Part shown: positions 19,706 through 27,856 of the stretch, piece by piece
Numbering within the stretch: position 1 is the first letter of the stretch
Layout of the letters: every line of letters starts with the position of its first letter
Origin: an uncultured Saprospiraceae bacterium
GTDB taxonomy: Bacteria; Bacteroidota; Bacteroidia; Chitinophagales; Saprospiraceae
Length of the DNA stretch: 47,286 nucleotides
Assembly (NCBI GenBank): GCA_937125475.1
Contig: CAKZLL010000024.1
Span: 1 to 47,286, forward strand
Reading direction: 5' to 3'
The notes under the pieces: generated by a model
What the model was told of the DNA's origin: nothing
Databases searched by the model: none
What the model saw: only the letters and a program-made list of their open reading frames with translations
Made by a program: the position numbers and the translations under genes

Positions 19706-20271
19706 TAGTTTTTAGCGCGTTCAACATAATTTCTTGTGCGAGTGTCAATCTTAATTGAATCGCCTTCATTAATAAACAATGGTACTCTAATTTCAGCTCC
19801 CGTTTCTAAGGTAGCTGGTTTAGAGGCATTTGTTGCAGTATCCCCTTTTAAGCCTGGCTCTGTATAAGTCACTTTAAGCGTCACATACATCGCTATTTCA
19901 CACAAAAGAGGTGTGTTTTCCGCAGCATTATATAATACATCTACATTATCTCCCTCTAAGATTAAATCATAATTAGGGATAAATTTCTTTTCAAAAAGAA
20001 TTTGCTCGTAGGTTTCATTATTCATAAAATGATAAAGATCACCTTCAGGATAGAGATATTGAAACTTTCTTCTTTCTACCCTAACTACATCTATTTTATG
20101 CCCAGAAGGAAAAGTATGACTCACTACTTTGCCATTGGTCATACTTTTTAATTTGGTACGAACAAAAGCTGGTCCTTTCCCTGGTTTTACATGTAAGAAT
20201 TCTACTACAGTATAAATGTCATGATTATGTTTCATACATAACCCATTTCTAATCTCAGAAGTATTAGCCAT
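19705..20271 (-). CDS. efp: Elongation factor P
   Basis: Translation factor that relieves ribosome stalling at polyproline. 188 residues with the three-domain EF-P layout: the N-terminal KOW-like domain with HVKPGKGPAFVRTKLKSM (the K of PGKGPAF is the modified loop residue), then the middle OB domain VTYTEPGLKGDTATNASKPA and the C-terminal EIRVPLFINEGDSIKIDTRTRNYVER. It overlaps accB by the stop/start codons. The genome encodes polyproline TonB-like proteins nearby (42386 gene), clients for which EF-P is needed. Confidence 0.97.
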   Translation of the reverse strand: MANTSEIRNGLCMKHNHDIYTVVEFLHVKPGKGPAFVRTKLKSMTNGKVVSHTFPSGHKIDVVRVERRKFQYLYPEGDLYHFMNNETYEQILFEKKFIPNYDLILEGDNVDVLYNAAENTPLLCEIAMYVTLKVTYTEPGLKGDTATNASKPATLETGAEIRVPLFINEGDSIKIDTRTRNYVERAKN

Positions 20272-20347
20272 ATTAGTAATAAAATTTAAAATTGATTTTA
20301 CAATTTTTTTAGAATAGGTAAACGATTATCTATTCCAAAAAGTGGTG

Positions 20348-20355
20348 CAAAGATA
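20348..20355 (-). promoter_or_regulatory. -7 box upstream of efp
   Basis: Minus strand reads TATCTTTG, an exact TAnnTTTG match, 77 bp before the efp start. It could give efp-accB-accC transcripts independent of fabH. Confidence 0.5.
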
Positions 20356-20469
20356 TTAAAACTAATAGAAGTTTAAGAACATGTACAGCAACAACTTGAA
20401 AAATAGGCATTTAAATCTAGGTTTAAGTAGATATTAAAACCATTATTATCCTATTTTAATACAGGTTTT

Positions 20470-21480
20470 TTATGACTTTGGACTTCCATCATACGCCCAT
20501 TTTAATAAAATCGCGCCCCAAGTAAAACCACCTCCAAAGGCAGTAAGCACTAAATTATCACCTTTTTTTAGTTGGTTTTCATAATCGGCTAAACAAAGAG
20601 GAAGTGTTGCTGCGGTAGTATTACCATATCTTTCAATGTTCATCATCACACGTTCTTCAGGAATTTTTACATTTTTCCCTACAACGCTTATAATACGTTT
20701 ATTTGCTTGATGTGGAACTAGCCATTGAACATCATCACTGGTCATTTCATTATTTTTCAATAACTTATTGACCGCTTCTGGCATTTTCTTAACGGCCATT
20801 TTAAAAACTGGCCTACCCTCTTGAGAGGCAAAATGTTCTCTTGCAGCCACTGTTTCTAAAGTAGCAGGACTAACAGATCCGCCTGATTTGATATATAGAT
20901 ATTCAATGCCGCTGCCATCAGATTGCATGACTTGATCTTGAATACCTATCCCTTCTTCTGTAGAAGGTTCTAATAAAACAGCTCCTGCGCCATCTCCAAA
21001 AATAATACAGGTTGTACGATCAGTATAATCAATGATAGAAGACATCTTATCTGCTCCAACAACAATTACTTTCTTGTATCTTCCAGATTCAATAAACTGT
21101 GATCCAGTAGATAATGCATATAAAAAACCTGAACAAGCAGCACCTATATCATAACTAAATGCGTTGACTGCACCTACATCTTTAGAGATAATATTGGCAG
21201 TAGCAGGAAAAATATGATCTGGAGTGACTGTTGCACAAATAATTAAATCAATATCTTCGGGAGCTGTTCCTGTTTTCTCCAAAAGCCCTTTTACTGCCTT
21301 CGAAGCCATGTAAGAAGTACCTTTTCCTTTTTCTTTTAAAATTCTGCGTTCTTTGATTCCTGTACGAGATATAATCCATTCATCATTCGTATCAACCATC
21401 TTTTCTAGATCAAAATTGGTTAATTTAGTTTCTGGAACCCAGCCTTCGACCCCTGTAATTGCTGCAAGCGTTTTAGCCAT
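20470..21480 (-). CDS. fabH: Beta-ketoacyl-ACP synthase III
   Basis: Starts fatty-acid elongation by condensing an acyl-CoA with malonyl-ACP. 336 residues. Active-site Cys in DIGAACSGFLYALS, His in LVPHQANKRI and Asn in ERYGNTTAATLPLCL complete the triad; N-terminal ITGVEGWVPE and TNDEWIISRTGIKERRI are typical. First gene of fabH-efp-accB-accC. The common Bacteroidota upstream neighbours plsX and rpmF are missing; a GTPase operon lies there instead. Confidence 0.97.
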   Translation of the reverse strand: MAKTLAAITGVEGWVPETKLTNFDLEKMVDTNDEWIISRTGIKERRILKEKGKGTSYMASKAVKGLLEKTGTAPEDIDLIICATVTPDHIFPATANIISKDVGAVNAFSYDIGAACSGFLYALSTGSQFIESGRYKKVIVVGADKMSSIIDYTDRTTCIIFGDGAGAVLLEPSTEEGIGIQDQVMQSDGSGIEYLYIKSGGSVSPATLETVAAREHFASQEGRPVFKMAVKKMPEAVNKLLKNNEMTSDDVQWLVPHQANKRIISVVGKNVKIPEERVMMNIERYGNTTAATLPLCLADYENQLKKGDNLVLTAFGGGFTWGAILLKWAYDGSPKS

Positions 21481-21492
21481 AACAAATAGCGA

Positions 21493-21586
21493 TTTTAACT
21501 TTTTTTAAGAAAATAGTTTACTCTTGAGGTAAAAAACAATTTTAACTTTTTTTGCTAAAATAGTTTACTCTTAAAGCAAAAAATAA
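21493..21586. repeat. Tandem 47-bp duplication in the fabH leader
   Basis: Two adjacent copies (21493-21539 and 21540-21586) agree at 40 of 47 positions. The shared core is AAAATAGTTTACTCTT, preceded in both by TTTTAACTTTTTTT. They lie between the fabH start and its likely -7 box, hence in the 5' untranslated RNA. The upstream copy could fold by TTTTTTGC with GCAAAAAAA on the minus strand; the downstream copy has lost the GC part of that stem. Confidence 0.85.
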
Positions 21587-21597
21587 TTTAAAGATTG

Positions 21598-21605
21598 CAA
21601 AAGTA
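21598..21605 (-). promoter_or_regulatory. -7 box upstream of fabH
   Basis: Minus strand reads TACTTTTG, matching TAnnTTTG; the start of transcription would be near 21591, leaving a leader of about 110 nt that contains the duplicated 47-bp unit. No clear -33. Confidence 0.45.
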
Positions 21606-21776
21606 TAAGGAATTTTTATTTTTCCGATCTCTTGGAAAGTTAATTGGGAAGATTTAATTAAAAATTGATTAGTTTTTATGTATAAAAAATTGATTATTAG
21701 TAAGTTAAAGAGATGAAAAAGAGGAGAGGAATTGAAAATATTTTTTTAAAAAATTTAATTAAATTGAATTTCTCTG

Positions 21777-22802
21777 CTATAAAATAGCGAAAGGTATTTC
21801 AAAAACAAATCTTGTTCCTTGTTCTAGGTTCTCTATCTCATGAAATTTTCCTGACTGTAGTTCAATTAATTTCCCGACTAAATTTAATCTGAAAAGAAAA
21901 GAATCATCCTCTACTGAGAACTCTTTTTTATTTATAAATGTATCAATATTAGCTATTTTTAGGCAAGGATTTAGTATTGTAAATCGAATAATTAAATCGG
22001 GATGCATAGCCTCATGTTCTTCGATTTTACATATGGTAGGATTACTGGATGTTTGATTAGATAAACTTAATAAATCATAAAGAATATACATCAATCGGGC
22101 TTGATCACCCATGATTTTTAGTTGATTAACTCTTTTTGATATATCTATTGTAATTTTTTGATTACGAATATTTTCAAAACTTTCCTTGATATTCGTAATC
22201 ACTTCTTTCATGGAAAAACGATCAACCCAATTACCTACATATTTATATTTGACCAAATCAGTCAATTGCTCTAAATCAATAAAAATGTTTTTTAATAATA
22301 AATTATTTGCTTTTAATAGCATGGAATTTTTTCCTAAATTTTTAGAAAGAATGAGCTGTTGTAGTGTTAAATTTTTGCGAATGATATAATGTATCTTACT
22401 ATTTAAATTTTGACGCTGCAATTCGAGTTCATTCATCCGTTGTTGATTGCGCTGAAACTCCTTATAGAGCATAGTATAATCAAAAATAGTCCAAAGGATA
22501 TACTTTTTACCACTTAATGTAACGGAATTGAACGTAAAATCATAAAAACCCTGCAGCTCTTCAAATGGCTCTTCAACCCTTGAAAACAAAACCTCGGGCG
22601 TTCCTGTTTTTAACGTCCAAAGATAACCGAAAATACTTTCAATAAAAGGAGACCAAACTGTTGCAGGCTCTTGATTATTGACCCTAAATAGTGTATCACA
22701 ACTTTCAACTACCATGGCATGACTATCCAAAAGAAGCATTTGATTAAAGTTTTCTGTTGGATTATTTATAGTTGATTTCGCGAGAGTTTTTTTATTTAGC
22801 AT
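21777..22802 (-). CDS. PAS-like plus degenerate histidine-kinase protein
   Basis: A 341-residue soluble protein, last gene of the GTPase operon (40 bp after the GTPase). Residues 15-115 look like a PAS-type sensor (LLLDSHAMVVESCDTLFRVN, GKKYILWTIFDYTML). A coiled coil follows (EFQRNQQRMNELELQRQN). Residues 150-340 have the outline of a histidine-kinase DHp and ATPase domain, ending in the G2-like EQGTRFVFEIP. Key residues are missing: no phospho-acceptor His-Glu in the DHp, the N-box Asn is replaced (GDQARLMYILYDLLSLSNQT), and the G1 Asp is absent (RFTILNPC). It is probably a pseudokinase that senses or scaffolds. The identification rests on the pattern of short motifs. Confidence 0.65.
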   Translation of the reverse strand: MLNKKTLAKSTINNPTENFNQMLLLDSHAMVVESCDTLFRVNNQEPATVWSPFIESIFGYLWTLKTGTPEVLFSRVEEPFEELQGFYDFTFNSVTLSGKKYILWTIFDYTMLYKEFQRNQQRMNELELQRQNLNSKIHYIIRKNLTLQQLILSKNLGKNSMLLKANNLLLKNIFIDLEQLTDLVKYKYVGNWVDRFSMKEVITNIKESFENIRNQKITIDISKRVNQLKIMGDQARLMYILYDLLSLSNQTSSNPTICKIEEHEAMHPDLIIRFTILNPCLKIANIDTFINKKEFSVEDDSFLFRLNLVGKLIELQSGKFHEIENLEQGTRFVFEIPFAIL

Positions 22803-22842
22803 CTTTTAAGAATTTGTGTAATATTCGTTCTCCAATAGTTTT

Positions 22843-23337
22843 TTACGCTTCTTTTCCAAGGATTGCTCGTCCTAGTATTTCAAATAATGCTTCAACATTT
22901 TCCCCAGTTTTGGCACTACTATAAATATCCGCAGGTTGACTTAGCTCTTCTTCTAATTCTAGAAGCTGTTGTGGTGTAATAAGGTCTTTTTTATTCCCTA
23001 CTACTTTAACCTTGACACCTGGGATTTTGCTTTTAAGATAGTCAATATCCGAGGTCAAATTCTTGTAAGTAAGCGGTCTAGTTACATCAAACACATAAAT
23101 AATGCCGCTCGCACCTAAAAAATAAGAATTAGGAACTTTATCCTGCGAAATTTCTCCTGCAATATCCCAAAGTAGGATAGATAATTCCTCTTCTTCAACC
23201 TTGATAATTTTCTTTTTTACATTAACTCCAATTGTAGTTAAATAGCGTTCGCTAAATTTATTAAATAAAAATTGATTAAATAAAGAAGTTTTTCCGACAC
23301 CAAAACTTCCTGTTAAAATTACTTTTGTACTGATCAT
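22843..23337 (-). CDS. Rab/Ras-like small GTPase
   Basis: A 164-residue single-domain GTPase with all five G motifs: G1 GSFGVGKTS (10-18), G2 Thr in YLTTIGV (32-38), G3 WDIAGE (57-62), G4 NKKD (115-118) and G5 SSAK (140-143). The YLTTIGV then LLWDIAG spacing and YFLGASGIIYVFDVT are closer to eukaryotic Rab proteins than to bacterial MglA. The catalytic Gln after DxxG (Gln61 in Ras) is Glu62, which predicts slow intrinsic hydrolysis. There is no C-terminal prenylation Cys. Third gene of a four-gene operon; it lies 132 bp after the helical/sensor-like protein gene. Likely a switch controlled by its neighbours. Confidence 0.93.
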   Translation of the reverse strand: MISTKVILTGSFGVGKTSLFNQFLFNKFSERYLTTIGVNVKKKIIKVEEEELSILLWDIAGEISQDKVPNSYFLGASGIIYVFDVTRPLTYKNLTSDIDYLKSKIPGVKVKVVGNKKDLITPQQLLELEEELSQPADIYSSAKTGENVEALFEILGRAILGKEA

Positions 23338-23469
23338 CTCAATTGTTGTATGAATGTGTAAGTAAGAAATGCTTATTGTTTTAATCTACTTCTCATTTTT
23401 GACGTAAAAAAAGGATTTAAAGTAACAAGCTTATGAGAATTGTTTTCTGATTGCAATAATTTTTAATAA

Positions 23470-24312
23470 TTAAGCAAAAATATCCTTTTTAAAATGATGC
23501 TCTAATTTAGAGGATACTTCTTCTGTAAGTTCACTTGTAATTAAGTGCAAACTTACACCTTTCATATCTTTTTCTGCAAATTCTAATAAAATAACTGCTA
23601 AATGATCTTGTTCTTGTGAGGATAGAGAACCTGAAATCGCAACAGCAATATAATAAGAAAAGAAATTCTGTACTAATATTTTGAAATTCCCGTAATTAAT
23701 TAATTCTAACTCTTGTTTCTCAACATGAAAAGCATCTTGTGCAAACGATTTGATCGCTGTCAACATCCCTGCAATCATGTCTTTATCCATTGTTTCTTGA
23801 CGAGAATAACTCCCAACTAATAAGCCTGAATCACGCTGAATAACATAAATCTCTTCTATAATCGGTTTATCTATATCTCTCAATACCAAATCACTTGATC
23901 GAATACCTAATATTTTTGATTTGATTTGCCCAATCAATCCCTTAGTTGAAAATACAGAAGAAACCTGTTGATCTATTCGATCTTTTAATAATTGGAATTG
24001 AAAACTAACAAACTTTCGGATCATTTGGCCCAAAACTGGATAAATCACATTCAGCAATTGCTCTTTTGATGCTTCCAATTTGTGTTCAATGACATTATCT
24101 ACATGAATACCAAATTCTTTTGAAAAGTTAGTTTTCAAATATTCTATCCGTTCTTCAATCAATGGACTGACTTCTTTCTCCAACCCTTCTTTAGTGTATA
24201 AGGTCTTCTTAATAGAATCAATCTCTTGCCTATCTTGTTTGAGCAAAATAGATTTCAAGTGATTAAGCATAAGCGCCTCTTGCGACGAAGAAGAGTGATT
24301 TTCCATTTTCAT
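23470..24312 (-). CDS. Helical protein with roadblock/longin-like domain
   Basis: A 280-residue soluble protein. Residues 10-135 are helical (LNHLKSILLKQDRQEIDSI, then LLNVIYPVLGQMIRKFVSF). Residues 150-240 form an alpha/beta domain (PIIEEIYVIQRDSGLLVGSY, DKDMIAGMLTAIKSFAQDAF, ELELINYGNFKILVQNF, YYIAVAISG) whose strand-strand-helix-strand order recalls roadblock/longin sensor domains, the usual partners of small GTPases. I recall the same two-part arrangement at the N-terminus of OmpA-family proteins of cyanobacteria and proteobacteria (PVMGPAIRKAI, then VEQVFLIHRETGLLL, then DMVSGMLTAI); here the OmpA part is absent. A role as regulator or effector of the GTPase next door is inference. Confidence 0.75.
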   Translation of the reverse strand: MKMENHSSSSQEALMLNHLKSILLKQDRQEIDSIKKTLYTKEGLEKEVSPLIEERIEYLKTNFSKEFGIHVDNVIEHKLEASKEQLLNVIYPVLGQMIRKFVSFQFQLLKDRIDQQVSSVFSTKGLIGQIKSKILGIRSSDLVLRDIDKPIIEEIYVIQRDSGLLVGSYSRQETMDKDMIAGMLTAIKSFAQDAFHVEKQELELINYGNFKILVQNFFSYYIAVAISGSLSSQEQDHLAVILLEFAEKDMKGVSLHLITSELTEEVSSKLEHHFKKDIFA

Positions 24313-24427
24313 AAAAAAGTTAAGAATGAAAAATTAACAACAGAAAATAGATCATATCCAAAATGGGCTTGATCCGTTACTAATCCCATTCCAATTTGGT
24401 TATCGTCAATTATCCATTAAAATAAAG

Positions 24428-24775
24428 TTATCCGTTGATTAATCGATTGCTGACTTCGGCTAATAACCTTCCTAAATCTGCTTTATCTGTAACACTAACT
24501 GTATTGATTCGTTCATTTAATTTTTGAACATTGTCTGTCAATAAGGCTTCTAATTTATCAAAACGATTGTTCATTTCCACTTCTAAAGCTTCAAAACGTT
24601 GATTCATTTTATGCTCCAAAGCAACAAAACGTTCATCATTAGCCTTATTGGTAGCTGCAAATTTATCATCAACCGCCTCAAAAGAAGATTTGTATTGAGC
24701 CATTTGATTGCCCATCAAAATATTTCTGATAGTTGAAATTTCCCCTAAAGTAGGCTCATTATTTTGATCCGCCAT
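24428..24775 (-). CDS. Small coiled-coil protein of the GTPase operon
   Basis: A 115-residue soluble protein, first gene of the operon. It opens with LGEISTIRNILMGNQM, then an almost continuous heptad-like helix (about 35-95: FEAVDDKFAAT, RFVALEHKMNQRFEALEVEM, RFDKLEALLTDNV), and ends in KADLGRLLAEVSNRLING. The head and tail motifs (I-x-x-I-R-x-I-L-x-G and D-L-x-x-L-L-x-E-V) resemble short proteins I associate with the same GTPase/OmpA-like neighbourhoods elsewhere. Probably an oligomeric adaptor. The start codon follows an AT-rich leader without a Shine-Dalgarno sequence. Confidence 0.8.
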   Translation of the reverse strand: MADQNNEPTLGEISTIRNILMGNQMAQYKSSFEAVDDKFAATNKANDERFVALEHKMNQRFEALEVEMNNRFDKLEALLTDNVQKLNERINTVSVTDKADLGRLLAEVSNRLING

Positions 24776-24814
24776 TATATATTATGTTTGATTTTTTTAT
24801 TTAAAGATTGTATC

Positions 24815-24966
24815 TATAAAAGTAAAATAAAATTGTTACACTTTTTTCCTATTTGAATTGAATATTAAACATAATAGATTTATTTGATTATAATTCATTA
24901 AACTCTAACCAAACAGATTTAGTTAATAACTGATTTTTCTTACTTTCGTATAAAAGTAAAATAAAA
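24815..24966. repeat. 18-bp direct repeat in the divergent promoter region
   Basis: TATAAAAGTAAAATAAAA occurs perfectly at 24815-24832 and 24949-24966, between the GTPase operon (minus) and the next gene (plus). One copy is 40 bp before each start codon. Each contains TACTTTTA on the minus strand, one base off the -7 consensus. It may be a shared regulator site, or low-complexity coincidence. Confidence 0.5.
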
Positions 24967-25001
24967 AGATGGATTGTCAATATTCTTCATACATATTTTA
25001 A

Positions 25002-26306
25002 ATGATATTAATATATAGTTCACCGATTTCAAATAGAGTTAAATATACTTTCAATCTTGTTTTTAATCAAATCTTAGGTGTAGAAATTGAATGGACAAGC
25101 GATCTTTCTTTTTTCAAAAACAGTATTTTACCTAAAATTAGTTATCATTTTCAGCCAATTCAAAACGAAATTCATTTTCATATCCTTCCTTTTTTATTAG
25201 AAAATACTATTTCTCCACAAAATATTATAGTTAAAAAATGGCATAATTTACCCGCTTTTTTTTACCATAATCAATTGAATGCGGCTTTGCCTTTTGATCC
25301 TTTTGCAATGATCTTTTATTTGGTCAGTCGCTATGAGGAATATTTTGCGAAGGATTTGGATCAACATGATCGCTTTAAGGCTACGGCTAGTTTAGCTTAT
25401 CAACATGATTTTTTAGAATTACCTTTGGTTAATAATTGGGCAATTGAAATAAAAAAGATTATTCAAAAACACTATCCTGATTTTTTTTTCCCAACTAAAA
25501 AATTCCAATTCACTCCAACTTATGATATTGATTACGCTTGGTCATATCTTCATAAAGGATGGAAAAGGACGATAGGTGGTTATGCTAAAATGCTTCTAAA
25601 AAATCCCAAATTACTACCACAAAGGATAAAAGTCCAATTAAAACTAGCCCGTGATCCTTATTTCACTTACGATTTATTGAAGGATTGGCATCAAACATAT
25701 CAATTAGCACCTATTTATTTTTTTTTAGTGGGCGATTATGGCGAATTTGATAAAAATACTTCTATTCATAATAAGCCCTTTCAATCATTAATCCAGCAGA
25801 TAGAAGCCGAAAATTCAATTGGTTTACATCCTTCTTATCAGTCTAATCAGCATATCCATATTTTAAAAAAAGAGCTAAAAAGTTTAAATGCTGTTGCGAA
25901 TAACTCGATTATAAAAAGCCGTCAACATTTTCTGAAATTAGCCTTGCCAAGCACCTATCAGAATTTAATTAAAGTAGGAATACAAACGGATTATACAATG
26001 GGCTATGCTGAAAATATCGGATTTCGAGCAAGCATCGCTACGCCTTTTTATTGGTTTGATTTAAGTGAAAACGAAATAACTACACTACAAATTTTTCCTT
26101 TTCAAATCATGGATGTAACTTTGAAAAATTATTTAAAACTCTCTCCCGAATTAGCAACTCATGCTACAAAACGGATCATTGATAATACAAAATTAGTTGA
26201 TGGTCATTTCATTTCTCTTTGGCATAATAATTCATTTTCGGAGCAAGAAGGCTGGGAAGGTTGGAGAGCTGTTTACGAAAAAATGCTTATTAATGCTACA
26301 AGTTAA
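25002..26306 (+). CDS. Polysaccharide deacetylase-like protein
   Basis: A 434-residue protein with no signal peptide, similar to the Bacteroidota proteins that carry an N-terminal DUF7033-type domain (about 1-150: HFQPIQNEIHFHILPFLLE, ALPFDPFAMIFYLVSRYEEY) followed by a NodB-like deacetylase barrel. Barrel marks: FTPTYDIDYAW (metal-binding Asp motif), IYFFLVGDYGEFD, IGLHPSYQSN (the His motif), VGIQTDYTMGYAENIGFRA and the closing FISLWHNNSFSE. Such genes often sit in cell-surface glycan loci; no other glycan gene is visible here. Confidence 0.82.
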   Translation: MILIYSSPISNRVKYTFNLVFNQILGVEIEWTSDLSFFKNSILPKISYHFQPIQNEIHFHILPFLLENTISPQNIIVKKWHNLPAFFYHNQLNAALPFDPFAMIFYLVSRYEEYFAKDLDQHDRFKATASLAYQHDFLELPLVNNWAIEIKKIIQKHYPDFFFPTKKFQFTPTYDIDYAWSYLHKGWKRTIGGYAKMLLKNPKLLPQRIKVQLKLARDPYFTYDLLKDWHQTYQLAPIYFFLVGDYGEFDKNTSIHNKPFQSLIQQIEAENSIGLHPSYQSNQHIHILKKELKSLNAVANNSIIKSRQHFLKLALPSTYQNLIKVGIQTDYTMGYAENIGFRASIATPFYWFDLSENEITTLQIFPFQIMDVTLKNYLKLSPELATHATKRIIDNTKLVDGHFISLWHNNSFSEQEGWEGWRAVYEKMLINATS

Positions 26307-26657
26307 TTTTTATTTTTTTTTAAAAAAAAATATTGCAAGTTATTGATTATCAATGCTTTGTTTTGATTTTTTTTAGCTAAAATACCTTTATTTGCTTTTT
26401 TATTAAAAAATAATAAAAAAACAATAGGGGGATTTCAGGAATGGTTTGTCATTAATACAGAAGCGATTAACAACGATAAATGATGCTTCTTTATTTTCAA
26501 ACTAAAAAAAATGCCTATAAGTTTTACCTCTTACTTTTATTCGATTTTAGTGAATTGAAAACGCTTGCAAGCTAATTCACATCCAAAATGGTTCTTATAA
26601 AAAATTGAACCTATCTGTTTTATCTACTATTTTTTCTAACTATTAAAATCTATAAAA
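26307..26657. other. Intergenic region with no gene
   Basis: 351 bp of very AT-rich DNA before the metallopeptidase gene. A near-consensus -7 (TTTATTTG, 26387-26394) with TTTG 21 nt upstream may be the promoter, but it lacks the A of TAnnTTTG and would imply a leader of over 250 nt. Nothing else is visible. Confidence 0.3.
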
Positions 26658-27626
26658 ATGAGAAGAGTAAATTGGTTTTTCAGCAACGCCGCGATGATTT
26701 TGGTTGTATTATTAATAGCAACCTCGTGTCAAAGAGAAGAGTTAGTTATTGATGATAATGGAAATGTCGTTGATAATATCACGAACACAGGAAATTCTGA
26801 TCATGGTCATGATCATGGGAGCGGAGACGGAGGTTTAACACTCTACGCCATTAGCGGAAACACAATAACAAAATTGAAAGATTATGACGTGAATAGTCAA
26901 CAGAAATCTTTTCAATTGGATAAAGTCAAGCACCAGAAAATGTGGGAATATTTCACAGAATTGATTCCTTTAACAGCTCGGTCACAAATTTTAGAATTTG
27001 AAGTATTTCATGGTGAAGGTGAATTATTAGGATACGTTACACCAGTTACAGAAGGAGATTTGAGTTCTTGGAAAATGGGTTTAGCGATTGATGCGGCACA
27101 GGATTTATCTAAAATTGACTTAGCGACAGAATTTGCCTATACGTCAATCCATGAGTATGCACATGTTTTAACTTTAAATAATACACAAGTTGATGCTTCG
27201 ACAAGTGAGGCTAATTGTGGAGGATTTCATGTAGGCGAAGGTTGTGTTAGATCTGATTCTTATATCAATGAGTTATATAATCTTGGTTGGGCCGATATTA
27301 TTGATGAGCACAAAGCAATTAAGAGTGGGGATGATGAAAGTAAATTCTATACAAAATATAAAGATAGATTTGTCACACCTTATGCAGCTTCTAATCCTGC
27401 TGAAGATATAGCGGAAGTATTCACGGTATTTGTAACTTCTGATAGCCGTCCAAAAGGAAATACTATTGCTGATAAAAAAGTACAAGCGATGTATGAAAGA
27501 CCAGATTTATTGAACTTGCGTAGTCAGATTAGACAAAGTGGTGTAGTGAGAGCTATGGTGCCAGGTAGCTGGAAAAGACCAAAGAAATTGCATTCACATA
27601 TTAAAAGACCAGTTTCTTTAAATTAA
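26658..27626 (+). CDS. Putative zinc metallopeptidase lipoprotein
   Basis: A 322-residue lipoprotein (lipobox LIATSC, Cys24), so anchored in the cell envelope. A His/Gly/Asp-rich stretch follows (SDHGHDHGSGDGG), perhaps a metal-binding tail. The catalytic motif HEYAH (165-169) matches HExxH, and NPAEDIAEVF provides the downstream Glu expected of gluzincins (about 253), after a disulphide-ready ANCGGFHVGEGCV. Bacteroidota carry many such putative zinc-binding proteases of unknown substrate. Monocistronic with its own terminator. Confidence 0.85.
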   Translation: MRRVNWFFSNAAMILVVLLIATSCQREELVIDDNGNVVDNITNTGNSDHGHDHGSGDGGLTLYAISGNTITKLKDYDVNSQQKSFQLDKVKHQKMWEYFTELIPLTARSQILEFEVFHGEGELLGYVTPVTEGDLSSWKMGLAIDAAQDLSKIDLATEFAYTSIHEYAHVLTLNNTQVDASTSEANCGGFHVGEGCVRSDSYINELYNLGWADIIDEHKAIKSGDDESKFYTKYKDRFVTPYAASNPAEDIAEVFTVFVTSDSRPKGNTIADKKVQAMYERPDLLNLRSQIRQSGVVRAMVPGSWKRPKKLHSHIKRPVSLN

Positions 27627-27665
27627 TTATAAATTGTTAAGCGAATTATTTGCTAAGATTTTTTT

Positions 27666-27708
27666 AAAAGCTTCTCCTATATTTAATATAGGGGAGGCTT
27701 TTATTTTT
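27666..27708 (+). terminator. Terminator of the metallopeptidase gene
   Basis: AAAAGCTTCTCCTATATT (27666-27683) pairs with AATATAGGGGAGGCTTTT (27685-27702), two G-U/mismatches, then TTATTTTT. The final T-tract also serves as the target duplication of the adjoining element. Confidence 0.85.
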
Positions 27709-27856
27709 GGGTGTAATTCAATTCTTCGTTTTTGAATAAAAGTCATCAGATGAGTGAAGTGTTAAAGTTGATTAGTGGTATCTCAACTAATAATTTGAAC
27801 AATAACTCACCTGATGACTACCTTTTATAATAATTAATCAGAATAGAATTACACCC
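27709..27856. mobile_element. MITE-like palindromic element, 148 bp, with 8-bp target duplication
   Basis: Terminal inverted repeats of 17 bp (27709-27725 GGGTGTAATTCAATTCT and 27840-27856) match at 16 of 17 positions. The exact 8-mer TTATTTTT flanks both ends (27701-27708 and 27857-27864), which is the signature of transposition. The interior is a second, near-perfect palindrome (ATAAAAGTCATCAGATGAGT with ACTCACCTGATGACTACC), so the RNA would fold into one long hairpin. No open reading frame exists. GG-starting ends plus 8-bp AT-rich duplications suggest mobilisation by an IS1595- or ISL3-type transposase; that is inference. Confidence 0.82.

Noticed and set aside
24355-24385. Similarity between 24355-24385 and 47225-47252 (shared TGGGCTTG and TCC)
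   Set aside because: About 19 of 25 positions match without gaps; this could be chance or an old repeat. A genome search would be needed.
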